From positions 310,001-374,000 of the forward strand of contig CAWIJL010000010.1 in NCBI GenBank assembly GCA_963836405.1: a stretch of DNA of 64,000 bases, in the 5' to 3' direction. Made by a program: the position numbers and the translations under genes. This document shows positions 35,631-45,040 of this stretch, in pieces. The stretch is from CAWIJJ01 sp963836405 (lineage in GTDB: Bacteria > Acidobacteriota > Terriglobia > Bryobacterales > Bryobacteraceae). The notes below the pieces were generated by a model, which saw only the letters and a program-made list of their open reading frames with translations, was not told the origin of the DNA and ran no database searches. Each line of letters starts with the position of its first letter. Within the stretch, counting starts at the first letter, position 1.

Positions 35631-36605
35631 TTACCGGCCGCCGGGCAGCTTGATTACAACGGGCGCGTCGCCGGCGGCGGGCGCGGCCACGGGTGCCGAG
35701 ATGACCAGCGGAAGAGCGGCCGGACGAGCGGAGGGCCAGGGGGAGGGTGGCGGACCGGTCGACGGCGCCGGTGCGCGCGCTACGTTGCGGGTGGCGAGCG
35801 CCTTCTTCAACTCCTCCTCGGGAACGGACACGGCGAAGTGCAGGGTCTCGCCCTCCATGCTCGCCTCCATGCGGACATTCGACGACGACGGCTGGCTGGC
35901 CCGAACAAGTAGCTGCAACTGCGCGAAGCCGGCGGACAACTCACCGGCAGCTTTGAGGTCGGAAAAATGGAGATCGGCGGTGAGTTCGAGGTCGCGGCTC
36001 CAGGTCACTCCGAATTCGAAGCGGTCAACGCCGTTCAAGCCCCCGGGCGCCGATGCGGACGGCACGAAGCCGGCGGGCGTCCGTCCGAAGCCCCAGAAAT
36101 CGTAGCGGGCGTGCAGGTCGGCCATGCGTGCCGCCGCGGGCGAAGGAGGACGCACCGATTCGCGGCGGTCGATCGCGGCGCGGACCTCGGCGGCATCGCC
36201 GACCAGGGCGGTTTCGGCGTCCAGAATGGCGATCACGGTTCCGGAACCGGCGTTCTTGAGCACCACACCTTTGTAGGCGCGGGCGGCGGCGATTCCGGGG
36301 GGCTGAAAGCGGCCCCGGAGCACGAGCACGAACGGAGGATTTTCGCCCGCGGTCCGGGCAGCCGCGATGAATTCGTCCACGTCCCGTAGAGGATCGAAGA
36401 GGAGTTCGCCCGAGAGCTGGCGCCAGTTTGCGACGAGGCCTGACATCTGGGGGCTCTGGGCGCGCATCAGGTCCGAATCGAGCAGGCCGCGCACGCGCGC
36501 TCCGATCGCCATGGCGGGATCTCGAGGGAGAAGCGCTGCGAGATCCTGCCCGGCCCAGCCGGGTGCGGCGAGCAGGAGAAGAAGGGGGGCCGCTAATGAT
36601 TTCAT
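35631..36605 (-). CDS. Secreted protein of unknown function (324 aa)
   Basis: A 324-residue exported protein; MKSLAAPLLLLLAAPGWAGQ is the signal peptide and AAAGGT lies about eight bases before ATG 36605, favouring this start over one 45 bases upstream. The mature part opens with LAALLPRDPAMAIGARVRGLL and contains beta-rich segments resembling periplasmic DUF3352-like proteins, but I cannot assign it firmly. The C-terminal 70 residues are Pro/Ala-rich and disordered (APAPSTGPPPSPWPSARPAA). Function unknown. Confidence 0.6.
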   Translation of the reverse strand: MKSLAAPLLLLLAAPGWAGQDLAALLPRDPAMAIGARVRGLLDSDLMRAQSPQMSGLVANWRQLSGELLFDPLRDVDEFIAAARTAGENPPFVLVLRGRFQPPGIAAARAYKGVVLKNAGSGTVIAILDAETALVGDAAEVRAAIDRRESVRPPSPAAARMADLHARYDFWGFGRTPAGFVPSASAPGGLNGVDRFEFGVTWSRDLELTADLHFSDLKAAGELSAGFAQLQLLVRASQPSSSNVRMEASMEGETLHFAVSVPEEELKKALATRNVARAPAPSTGPPPSPWPSARPAALPLVISAPVAAPAAGDAPVVIKLPGGR

Positions 36606-36747
36606 CGAGCTTACCTTTCGTTTATTCGAGCAGGGCTCTGCTGGTTGCACCGCAACGCGATATTAGCCCGGGCTCAGCACCGAGTTCCAGGTTGCTGCCG
36701 GTTACTGCCCGAAACCTTCCGGGAGTAAACAAAGGAGCGCTAACCTG

Positions 36748-37575
36748 ATGGAGATTTCTACGAAGCGGGGCGCGAAATGGCAAAATAAGCGTATGCACAA
36801 ACGGGTCATCGCCCTCGCGGGTGTCGCCATATGCTTTGGTTTTATTCCGGAGGCCCGAGCGCAAGCGTGGCAGAGCCTTTTCGACGGCAAAACGTTTCAC
36901 GGCTGGGAAGACCCGTCCAAGAAGGGGCCGGCGGGCGATTCGTTCACCATCGAGGACGGCTGCCTGAAGCCGGTGCCGCACCCGAAGATCGAAGAAGATC
37001 TGTTCACCGAGGCTACCTATGGAGACTTCGAGCTGGAGTTCGACTGGAAGATCTCTCCGGCGGGCAACAGCGGGGTCAAGTACAAGATTCAGGACCGGGT
37101 GTTCCTGCTCGACCAGCGGCCGCCGAAGTTCGAAGACCAGGTGAACGAGGCGATGAAGGACCGGCGCAAAGACCGGCCCGCACAGGGGCAGGAATACGTC
37201 ATCGGGTTTGAATACCAGCTCACCGACAACGCGCGGAATCCGGACGCGAAGGGTAACGGCCCGTTGCACCAGGCCGGGGCGTTGTACGATATATTCGCGC
37301 CGCTGCGCGACGCCACCCGTCCGGTGGGGGAATTCAATCACTCGCGCATCGTGGTCAAAGGCGACCACACGGAGCACTGGGTGAACGGGGTGAAGGTGGT
37401 GGACGGCAGCCTGAAGGGCCCGGAAGTGGCGCGGTCGGCCGCAAAGCGCTGGGGCGAGGGCACTCCGGTTTACAACCTCCTGGTGAATCAGCCGCGCAAG
37501 AGTTGCCAGATCTCGCTGCAAAACCACGGGGACGCGGCGTGGTTCAAGAATCTGCGCATCCGTCGGCTAGACTGA
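36748..37575 (+). CDS. DUF1080 / 3-keto-disaccharide hydrolase-like secreted protein
   Basis: A 275-residue protein with a DUF1080 lectin-like jelly-roll domain: WQSLFDGKTFHGWEDPSKKG, FELEFDWKISPAGNSGVKY, GDHTEHWVNGVKV and ISLQNHGDAAWFKNLRIRRL are all typical. Some members hydrolyse 3-keto-disaccharides. A signal peptide (RVIALAGVAICFGFIPEARAQA) is preceded by a basic stretch. ATG 36748 has AAAGGAG eleven bases upstream; ATG 36793 gives a neater signal peptide but has no RBS, so the start is uncertain. The 3' end overlaps the convergent membrane gene by nine bases. Confidence 0.83.
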   Translation: MEISTKRGAKWQNKRMHKRVIALAGVAICFGFIPEARAQAWQSLFDGKTFHGWEDPSKKGPAGDSFTIEDGCLKPVPHPKIEEDLFTEATYGDFELEFDWKISPAGNSGVKYKIQDRVFLLDQRPPKFEDQVNEAMKDRRKDRPAQGQEYVIGFEYQLTDNARNPDAKGNGPLHQAGALYDIFAPLRDATRPVGEFNHSRIVVKGDHTEHWVNGVKVVDGSLKGPEVARSAAKRWGEGTPVYNLLVNQPRKSCQISLQNHGDAAWFKNLRIRRLD

Positions 37576-39255
37576 GCGGGCATTCGCGGGGCGGTGCATC
37601 CGGGGCAGCAGGATGAGGGCCGCGCCATAAACGGCCAGCGAAAGGAACAGGGCGGGAGTGCGGTCCTGCCGCAGGTCCTGCGCGAGCAGGCGGTAGGCGC
37701 CCAGGACCATCGTGGGATACACGAGGTAGGCGCATTCGGTGATTCGTCCGGTCGCGGCCATACGGGCCAGCAGGAGCGCTCCGCCGGCGAGGATTCCGGT
37801 GCGTAGGGTAGCGCAATAGGCATGGGTGGCGGCGGCGCCGAAGACCTGGTGGTAGGCGCCGGTGACGATTCCGGCGAGGGTGCCGGCGGCCAGCCAGGCG
37901 ACGGTGGCGGCGATGCCGCAGCGCAGCATCCGGCTATTCCAATTAGCGGGCTCGCCAGCCGGGCGGAGCAGGGTTACCGCGTATGCCAGGACGGCGACGG
38001 TGAGTGCGGCAATCATGGCGGTACCGCTTTGCGCGGGCCAGGTGGCCGAGCCGAGCAGAAAGTCCATGGCTTGGCCGAAGGCCCCGGCGCCTGACAGCGC
38101 GATGAGCAGGAAAGCGCCTCCGTGAACCTGCAAGGTCAGGCTGCGCACCGTGCCTCCCGCCCACAGGCAGAGCAGGGCGAGCGCGCCCCAGGCTGCCGGC
38201 GCGGCCAATCCGGTAAGCAGGATGCGGCTGCCGGCGATCACCAGGAGGATGCCGAAGGTCGAGTAGGTATAGAAGTTGCGGTTCCGCCCCTGCCGTTCGA
38301 GGAGGGCGAAGGACACGACGTAGCAGGCTGCGCCGCAGAGCACGGCCGGAATGGCCATCCAAGGCGTGAGCCGCAGTCCGCCCCCCACGGCGATCAGGAA
38401 AACGATGGCGCACTGAGCCGTTTCAAACGCGCTGAAGGTGAAGTGCCGCAACAGGGTGCGCACGATAATGCTGGCCAGATAGATGGCCAGCAGCGCGGTC
38501 TGGGCGGCGAGGAGCCAGCCGTGCGGAATGGGGGCGTATCCCTGCGGCAGGCCGCGCTCGTTGGTAACCAGCCAGGTGGCGAGCAGCACGGACAGGTTCG
38601 CGGCGGAAGCGGCCAGCCAGCGCTCGCTGAGCCAGTGGTCGAGGCAGGCGGACACTTCCACCGCCGCGGCAATGGCCAGAAAGACGTAGGTGAAAGGAAG
38701 CACGTCGCGGCTGGCCATCAACAGGGCGCCCGCCGTGCCGGCGCCGGCCAGCATGGAGATGGTGGCGACGATCAGCAGGTTCTTCTTCCAGGAGACGGCG
38801 AGTCCGAAGACCGTAAAGAAGAGCAGGACGGCGCCCGCCATCCAGGTGGGGACGGCATGGAAGCGCAAGGTGGCTTCCCACAACAGCGGCGCCAGCACCA
38901 GGGCCGCGGTGAGACTGTGAATTGCCGCTTCGATGCGCCGTTCAGCGGGGGTGCGGGCGGCCCAGACAAGCCAGGCCACGGCATAGAAGATACCGGCGAC
39001 GACTCCGAAATTGCCGGGCATCGTGCCGGATTCGGTGAGCGCCCGCAGCAGGTACGCTCCCGCGAGACCGAGCAGCGCCCGGCCGAGGACCGGCACCATT
39101 TCGGTAGGATCCGTCTCGAGGCGGGGTGTGCCGAACCCCGCTTCCACGGCGGCGGGCCGATGAACAGTCTGCCCCTCCAGACCGAGCCGCTCTTCCAGAA
39201 CGGCTACCCGGCGCGCCAGTTCGAAAACCTCGCGCTCCAACTCCGGCTGCTCCAT
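37567..39255 (-). CDS. Polytopic membrane protein, DUF2339-like
   Basis: A 562-residue protein with a short N-terminal coiled coil (ELEREVFELARRVAVLEERLG, split over residues 4-24) and then at least 14 hydrophobic segments, for example VLGRALLGLAGAYLLRAL and TWMAGAVLLFFTVFGLAVSW. The coiled coil plus many helices recalls DUF2339 proteins, but the match is not firm. It starts ten bases after the NrfD gene, so it is probably the last gene of the electron-transfer operon. Its role there is unknown. Confidence 0.65.
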   Translation of the reverse strand: MEQPELEREVFELARRVAVLEERLGLEGQTVHRPAAVEAGFGTPRLETDPTEMVPVLGRALLGLAGAYLLRALTESGTMPGNFGVVAGIFYAVAWLVWAARTPAERRIEAAIHSLTAALVLAPLLWEATLRFHAVPTWMAGAVLLFFTVFGLAVSWKKNLLIVATISMLAGAGTAGALLMASRDVLPFTYVFLAIAAAVEVSACLDHWLSERWLAASAANLSVLLATWLVTNERGLPQGYAPIPHGWLLAAQTALLAIYLASIIVRTLLRHFTFSAFETAQCAIVFLIAVGGGLRLTPWMAIPAVLCGAACYVVSFALLERQGRNRNFYTYSTFGILLVIAGSRILLTGLAAPAAWGALALLCLWAGGTVRSLTLQVHGGAFLLIALSGAGAFGQAMDFLLGSATWPAQSGTAMIAALTVAVLAYAVTLLRPAGEPANWNSRMLRCGIAATVAWLAAGTLAGIVTGAYHQVFGAAATHAYCATLRTGILAGGALLLARMAATGRITECAYLVYPTMVLGAYRLLAQDLRQDRTPALFLSLAVYGAALILLPRMHRPANARSV

Positions 39256-39265
39256 GGCAACCTCC

Positions 39266-40444
39266 TCAGGCTTTGGTCGCTCTTGCCTCCTGCTCCGTCC
39301 ACGGCGGGAGCAGTTTTACCAGTACCAGGAACAATACGAACGGGAGTATCATCAGCAGGACCGCCGGCAATAATCCCTCGCGCGTGACAAAGTCCATTTT
39401 GTAAGTCGTGTATCCGAGAAAACTCTTGGAGAACAGCTGGCCCCCGATGACCACGTTCCAGCGCATGGCGAAGATACCGATCAATGCAAGTCCGGAAGCC
39501 GTGAGATACATGGCGCGGCGGACTTCGGCGCGGAATCTCCATACCTGCGTCAGCGCCAGGAGTCCCAGCGGGACCGCGGTTCCGGCCACGATCTGCAACA
39601 GCACGTGGGAACCCCACAGTTTGGTGTGCACCATGAAGTCCAGGCTCTGGAAAGACTCGTCCGCCTCGTAAGTGCGGTGAACCAGGTCCAGCATCTCGAG
39701 CGTGAAATCGATGACAAAGGTATAAAACAGGTATTTGGCGATGGTGTCGAGACAGCGCATGTCCACTGCCTTGCGGCGAAGCGTGCAGGAGAAGGAATAT
39801 AACATCAGCACCGCCGCGATTCCCGAAACCATGGCGGAGAACAGGAACACGATCGGCATGAGGGGAGAGGACCACCAGGGATTGGCCTTGATGGAGCCGA
39901 AGATAAAGCCGACATACCCGTGCAGCATAAACGCCGAGGGGATGCCTATGACGGTGACTATGTAGCCTACTTTGTCGTCGATGCGGCGCGCTTCGGGACT
40001 TACATTTGTGGAGCCGAGAGTCAGCGCCCGATAGACGAGGCGGCGCCACCCGGTGGTGGATTCCGCCATGCGAACGATGTCGATCCGGTACTCGAGCCAG
40101 ACCTCGAGGAGCAGGACCACGGTGAGATACCAGAGGTAGACAAAGCCGAACATGGCCATGGCCGACGAGGTGTGCGGCGTCAGGTACATCTCGAACGACC
40201 GTTCCGGATGGCCCAGGTGCAATTGCAGGGGCAGCGGTGCCACCAGCAGAAATGCCAGCGCCGTGAGCAGGGCCAGCCGGTAAGTGGGCTTCACCGCCTC
40301 CACCTTGAAGACCCGTTCCAGCGAGGCGAGGATGAACGCGCCCGCCACCAGCCCGGTGATGTACGGGTACAGCACGATGAGCAGGCTCCACTGCAACTCC
40401 ACCTCGTTCGGGTACATGAAGCCGTCAACGCCGGGTATCATCAT
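39266..40444 (-). CDS. NrfD/PsrC-type quinone-interacting membrane subunit
   Basis: A 392-residue integral membrane protein with about ten helices, including LLIVLYPYITGLVAGAFILA, YLWYLTVVLLLEVWLEY and LLPAVLLMILPFVLFLVLV. LHLGHPERSFEMYLTPHTSS, a conserved His/Arg loop, matches NrfD/PsrC proteins that exchange electrons with (mena)quinone. Genes are ordered cytochrome c, Fe-S protein, NrfD, with 9-10 base gaps. That suggests a membrane complex linking the quinone pool to a periplasmic partner. No molybdopterin or nitrite-reductase catalytic subunit is present. Confidence 0.88.
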   Translation of the reverse strand: MMIPGVDGFMYPNEVELQWSLLIVLYPYITGLVAGAFILASLERVFKVEAVKPTYRLALLTALAFLLVAPLPLQLHLGHPERSFEMYLTPHTSSAMAMFGFVYLWYLTVVLLLEVWLEYRIDIVRMAESTTGWRRLVYRALTLGSTNVSPEARRIDDKVGYIVTVIGIPSAFMLHGYVGFIFGSIKANPWWSSPLMPIVFLFSAMVSGIAAVLMLYSFSCTLRRKAVDMRCLDTIAKYLFYTFVIDFTLEMLDLVHRTYEADESFQSLDFMVHTKLWGSHVLLQIVAGTAVPLGLLALTQVWRFRAEVRRAMYLTASGLALIGIFAMRWNVVIGGQLFSKSFLGYTTYKMDFVTREGLLPAVLLMILPFVLFLVLVKLLPPWTEQEARATKA

Positions 40445-40454
40445 TCGCTCCTTC

Positions 40455-41195
40455 TTACCGCACCGACCCGTCCAGGTCCTTGTAGTACACTTTCGGCTCG
40501 GTAGCCATGCCGGGCTTCAGGACCTGCACTTTGTTGTTGCGCAGAAACTCGTGCACGGGGTCTTTGGGATTCTTGAAATCGACGAGCTGCCGGGCGCCGG
40601 TCGGGCAGTTCTCGCAGCACGCCGTGGTCAGCCCCTGGGTGATCCGGTGGTAGCAGAGCGTGCACTTGTCCACCGTTTCCTTCTCGGGATGGAGGTAACG
40701 GCAGCCGTAGGGGCAGGCCTGGACGCAGTACCGGCAGCCGAGGCAATAGGTTTCGTCTACCAGTACGACGCCGTCCGGGCTCACGAAAGTGGCGCCGACG
40801 GGGCAGACCTGGACGCACGGCGAATCGACGCACTGGTTGCACAGCTTGGGGACGAAAAAGCTTTTGAGGTCGGCATGTTGGGAGGGGGGAAATCCATCCA
40901 TCGCGCCGTTCGGTGAATCGACGATGGGCAGCCCGTTTTCGGGCACCTGGTATCGCTCCACCCAGGTTCGGAAGTAGCCTTTGGGGACTCCGTTTTCGTT
41001 GGAGCAGGCGCGCACGCAGTTGCCGCAGCCGATACACTTGCCGACATCGATAATCATGCCCCACCAGTGGTCGGCGCGTTTGTAGGCGTCGCTGGGGGTG
41101 GCGGCGCCGGTGATCTGCTCGAGAGTGGCGCCGACGGAGGCGAGCACCAGGAGTTTGCCGCCGATTTCGAAGAGGTCCCGCCTGCTGATATCCAT
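40455..41195 (-). CDS. Four-cluster Fe-S protein (NrfC/PsrB-like), Tat signal
   Basis: A 246-residue ferredoxin-like subunit. SRRDLFEIGG at the N-terminus is a twin-arginine motif followed by a hydrophobic stretch, so the folded protein is likely exported. Cys motifs for four [4Fe-4S] clusters are visible: CIGCGNCVRAC, CNQCVDSPCVQVC, CLGCRYCVQAC and CTLC with CCENC. The arrangement matches electron-transfer subunits of PsrABC/NrfCD complexes. It would carry electrons between the NrfD subunit and the multihaem cytochrome. It is nine bases downstream of the cytochrome gene and ten upstream of nrfD. Confidence 0.92.
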   Translation of the reverse strand: MDISRRDLFEIGGKLLVLASVGATLEQITGAATPSDAYKRADHWWGMIIDVGKCIGCGNCVRACSNENGVPKGYFRTWVERYQVPENGLPIVDSPNGAMDGFPPSQHADLKSFFVPKLCNQCVDSPCVQVCPVGATFVSPDGVVLVDETYCLGCRYCVQACPYGCRYLHPEKETVDKCTLCYHRITQGLTTACCENCPTGARQLVDFKNPKDPVHEFLRNNKVQVLKPGMATEPKVYYKDLDGSVR

Positions 41196-41204
41196 CGCGT
41201 CTCC

Positions 41205-41663
41205 TTAGAGCTTGGGGCTATGCGGCTTGTGGCAGTCGTTGCAGGCCATTCCGCCGGAGTGTTCGGCGGTGGCTACCTGGGGAAAACCCTTAGGTTTGGC
41301 GGAGTCCTTCTCGTGGCAGCGGGCGCAGAGGGTGGCCACTTCGGGGAGTTTGGGGACGACGGAAACCGGGTCCGCGACGTGTTTGGCGAGGGGTCCGTGG
41401 CAGGTTTCGCAGGCCACGTGGGCGTGTTTGCCGGAGGCGCGGACGTTGGCCTCGTCTTCATGGCAAAGGACGCAGGCGTTCTGGCCGGCGTAGGCGATGG
41501 GGCGGGCGGCGACCAAGTCGAGCGCTCCGGGGCGGTAGTGGCCGTACTGGCCGAAGGCTTCAGGGATGATGGCGCTTCTGACTATGAGGAACACGACCAG
41601 AGCGGCGATCAATACGATAGCCGGGCGGATCAGGTGTCCGGAGTCCCGAAAAATGCGGTTCAT
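41205..41663 (-). CDS. Tetraheme cytochrome c, membrane-anchored
   Basis: A 152-residue protein with one N-terminal membrane anchor (PAIVLIAALVVFLIVRSAII) and four CxxCH haem sites: CVLCH, CETCH, CARCH and CNDCH. ATG 41663 is preceded by AGGAGGTGGAG, a strong RBS; the longer frame upstream has none. It resembles short NapC/NrfH-like or c3-like cytochromes but is not a clear member of either. As first gene of the operon it is the probable periplasmic electron entry or exit of the Fe-S/NrfD complex. Confidence 0.87.
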   Translation of the reverse strand: MNRIFRDSGHLIRPAIVLIAALVVFLIVRSAIIPEAFGQYGHYRPGALDLVAARPIAYAGQNACVLCHEDEANVRASGKHAHVACETCHGPLAKHVADPVSVVPKLPEVATLCARCHEKDSAKPKGFPQVATAEHSGGMACNDCHKPHSPKL

Positions 41664-41867
41664 CGCTCCACCTCCTGGGAAATTCGGGTGGGGGGTGTGC
41701 AATCCGAGCACCAAAAGGTCTTTTTATCGAATTTCTGCATTTTAGTGAGCCACTGGGGATTTTCAACCAACATGATGGGGCGAATTGCCACTCAATCGCG
41801 GAGTTTGCCCCAATTGGGTGGGTTTGTTCGCGGTGGGGACGCAGAGTAAATCAACAGGGGTATTGGA

Positions 41868-42206
41868 GTGACTTCTGAAGGGCAATCGGTCACACCAGCG
41901 TTCGAGGTGGCAATCATCAAGGCGGTTTCGGTGCAGGCTGGAGGCGGCGGGAATGAAGCTGGCGGGCTGGCCGACCTGCTCGACAACGGGACGAATGTTC
42001 AGGGCCGGTACAAGCTGGTCCTGGAGGTTGCGATGAATGAAATTGCGCGCGGAGAGGTTCCGAACCCGGCGACGGACCTGGAACCGGCCGTGCTGCGGGC
42101 GTTCAACGACGGATTACGAAAACTCGGACTAAGGCTGGAGCGCGGCAAGGGCCAGGTGGAGACCCTGATTGTGGAGCGGATCGAACGGATGCCGTCGCCG
42201 AACTAA
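41868..42206 (+). CDS. Miniature TIGR03435-family protein
   Basis: A 112-residue protein that keeps only the ends of the TIGR03435 family: PAFEVAIIK near the start corresponds to FEVASVK, and LADLLDNGTNVQGRYKLVLE plus LGLRLERGKGQVETLIVERI correspond to the C-terminal blocks. The central 150 residues and the signal peptide are missing. GTG 41868 has AGGGG about seven bases upstream. Its stop overlaps the stop of the convergent propeller gene. It may be a deletion derivative or decayed copy. Confidence 0.6.
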   Translation: MTSEGQSVTPAFEVAIIKAVSVQAGGGGNEAGGLADLLDNGTNVQGRYKLVLEVAMNEIARGEVPNPATDLEPAVLRAFNDGLRKLGLRLERGKGQVETLIVERIERMPSPN

Positions 42207-44299
42207 TCCGGCGGGCTGCCGAAGATGAATACGGGGTTGGACAGGATCCCGTCGGACATGACGGAGATGTATCCGCCCTGGAAATCCGCGGGAAGGTGAA
42301 AGTTGATCTGGGTGACGCCGGCGACCAGTCCCGGGGCCGCGCCGACGTAGTCCGCATAGAGAGGCGTGGCGCCGGAGAGCACGGTGGAGTGCTGATACTC
42401 CCGCGCCGCCGCCGGAATTTCGCCATCGGCTGGACGGTCGGCTCCCAGATCTGTGCCGGTGACCCAGATGCTCATGACCGAGCCCGGTTTGGCGGGGTGG
42501 TCGGCCGAGTTGACGGTGCCGTCCTGGTTAATGGCGGCGGCGTTGCCCTCGGGGGTCTGAAAGATGCCGGGGCTCACCGGGAGCACGAAAACGTTCAGGT
42601 CCGGGCTGGTGGTTCCGTTGAACGCGATGCGGACGGGTACGGTGGTTTTGCCGGAAATTCCGAAGGGCACGACTGCGTTGATCTGCGAATCCGAAACATA
42701 CAGCAAGGGAGCGGGCAGGTTGTCGATCAGCACCTGGACGCCGCCGAGGGACGTGGGCACGCGTCCCGTGGTGTTCGGCTGCGCGACCGGCGGGACGGGG
42801 CCGATATGGGGGCCGTAAATGGATATCACCTCGCCGGGGGCGATTCGCGCGTCGATGGTGCCGTAAGCGGTGTTGGCGATGCCGAAGGCGCGCATGGCGG
42901 GCCGGGGAATCCCAGGCACGGCATGAACGATGCCGCTCGAGCCGGCGAGCCGGAGCAGGCCGGCGCTATCGAGGGCCAGCGCTTCGCCCGCGGATCCATC
43001 GGGGTAACGGCCCGAGTAAGGCAGCGTGGCACCGTCCGGGCTGAAGCGCACGAGAAATTCGCCGCCGGTGGACCAGCCCTGGGCATTCGGGAATTCGGGG
43101 GATTTCGTCGTGCCCATAACCCACAGGCCTCCGGACGAATCGAGCGCAATTTTTTTGGCTGCGTCGGCTGCATCGCCGCCCAGGTACGAGGCCCAGGCCG
43201 CGCCGGTGCCGTCGGGGTTCAGCTTCAGTGCGAAGGCGTCTGTGGGAGGTGTGGGCTGTGGGTAATCGATGCTCGCCGGGCCGTGGAAGTGTGTCTGGTA
43301 CGCGCCCGCGTGGCGGCGAATTGCGGGTCGAAGGTGGAGCCGGCGATGAAGGCATTGCCGGTGGAGTCCACGGCGATGGCGGCGGCCGAATTGGCGGGTT
43401 GTGAGTGCGGTTGGATGACCAGGTTGCCGGAACCGAGGTAGGTCAGGTAACCGAGGGACGCGCCCGAGGCATTTACTTTGACCGCAAAGGCGCCCGGGCC
43501 GCGCGGCACCATGGCTCCGGGTGTGGTGGGAAGATCCAGGGTGTTGGTATTCCCGGCCATGTAGGCGTTGCCCGCAGCGTCCACCGCGACGGCTGCGCCA
43601 CCGGTGTCCCGGCTGCTGGTGAAGCAACTGCTGCAACAGCCGCAGTTCTTTTCGTAAGCGGACAGAACCGTCGAATACGCGATGCGGTCACCCGATGCCG
43701 CGATCTTGGTGAGGAACGCGCCCGAGACCCAAGGAATCCCGCTGCTGACATATCCGGCGGGAAGGCCCGGAGTGACCGGGAAAGTGGACAGCCTGGTGGA
43801 CCCGGTGACGTACATGTTACCGGCAGCGTCCACAGCCATGGCGTCGATGGCGGCCGGGGAAGTAGGTGGCGTAGAGCAACTGACTCAGATCGGGGCTGAA
43901 CTTCGCGATGAATCCGGGACCGAGGTTGGTTTGGAGGGGATTGCGCAAGAGGAGGTCGGGCGAGGATGTCTTGCCTGCGACGTAGACGTTGCCGGCGGCA
44001 TCGAGTGCGACCGCGGTAACGCCGTCGTTGCCTTTTCCGCTCACGGTGGCAAACGCGGTGACTCGGCCGGACGGGTCGAGGCGCGTGATGAAACCGCCGT
44101 TGGCGTAGTCGGGCCGGAATGGATCGAGACTGAGGTTAAAGGTGCGGGTGCCGGCGGCGTAGGTATTGCCGGCCGGGTCCAATACCAGACTGGCGATGTG
44201 GTAGGGGTTGGTGTCGCCGATGTAGGTGGAGAATTCCGCCGCGGTAACGGCCGGAAGCGAGAGCGCCGCTATCAGGAGCAGCGGAGCATAGGGGCCCAT
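42203..44299 (-). pseudogene. Secreted beta-propeller protein with TIGR03437 C-terminal domain, two frameshifts
   Basis: The protein is readable over about 700 residues but in three frames. Frame 1 (44299 to about 43858) gives a signal peptide and repeats such as AVALDAAGNVYVAGKTSS. The run GGGG at 43856-43859 has one base too many; removing it leads to AAIDAMAVDAAGNMYVTGST. A missing base near 43300-43312 then leads into GAYQTHFHGPASIDYP. The repeats (DAAGNxYVxG) are SBBP-type propeller blades. The end (APGEVISIYGPHIG; QINAVVPFGISG; GVTQINFHLPADFQGGY) is the Solibacter-type TIGR03437 domain. Both lesions are single-base. Confidence 0.85.
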
Positions 44300-44308
44300 A
44301 GTCCGAGA

Positions 44309-45040
44309 TTAGCTCACCGGTGCCCGTGCCGCATCCCCGGTCAGGCGTGCCACTTCCTGGTACAGTCGGTCGTTCAGGGCGCCGCGGTCGGCCAGTTTCA
44401 GGCCGGCGGTGGGAATGGGGTCGCCGATGCGGAGCACGCTGCGGCCGGCGCGGATGTGGCCGGAGCCCATGGGCAGCAGTTCGCGCAATCCCACCAGGCC
44501 CATGGGTACCGCCGGCACGCCGGCTTTGATGGCGATGTAGGCCGCACCCTCCTTGAATTCCTGCAAGCTGTGCTGCGAGCGGCCACCCTCGGGGAAGAGC
44601 AGCACGGAGATGTGGTGCTCCGTGATGCAATGTGCGCCCTCGCTCATGCTCTTGAGCGACGCGCGCACGTTAGAGCGGTCCACGGGGAGGTGGCCGGCGC
44701 GTTTGAGGTGTGTGCCCAGGAAGGGGATGCGGTACAGGCTTTGCTTGGCGAAGAAACGGAACTGAAACGGCAGCCGGGCCAGGATGGCGGGAATATCCAT
44801 GAAGCTGGCGTGGTTAGCGACGAAGACGTAACTGCCCCTGGGGTCGAGCTTCTCGAGACCTTCCACACGCACGCGGATGAAGCAGACGGCCAGCACCATT
44901 TTGGCCCACACGCGCGCGATTGCGTGCTGCGTGCGGCCGGAGCCATCCACCAGGGATGCCAGGACGGAGAGGGTTCCCATGAAAATGGTAGCCAGGGCGA
45001 GCAGCGGCGTGGAGAACAGGACCGAGCGAAGCAAGCTCAT
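44309..45040 (-). CDS. plsC: 1-acyl-sn-glycerol-3-phosphate acyltransferase
   Basis: A 243-residue acyltransferase. The catalytic HX4D motif is NHASFMD (His77, Asp82), and LLFPEGGRSQ is the FPEG motif that binds glycerol-phosphate. N-terminal hydrophobic stretches anchor it to the inner membrane. It transfers an acyl chain to lysophosphatidic acid to give phosphatidic acid. ATG 45040 overlaps the folC stop (ATGA), so it is coupled to folC; a Met five codons upstream is less likely. Last gene of the rsfS-rlmH-accD-folC-plsC run. Confidence 0.9.
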   Translation of the reverse strand: MSLLRSVLFSTPLLALATIFMGTLSVLASLVDGSGRTQHAIARVWAKMVLAVCFIRVRVEGLEKLDPRGSYVFVANHASFMDIPAILARLPFQFRFFAKQSLYRIPFLGTHLKRAGHLPVDRSNVRASLKSMSEGAHCITEHHISVLLFPEGGRSQHSLQEFKEGAAYIAIKAGVPAVPMGLVGLRELLPMGSGHIRAGRSVLRIGDPIPTAGLKLADRGALNDRLYQEVARLTGDAARAPVS

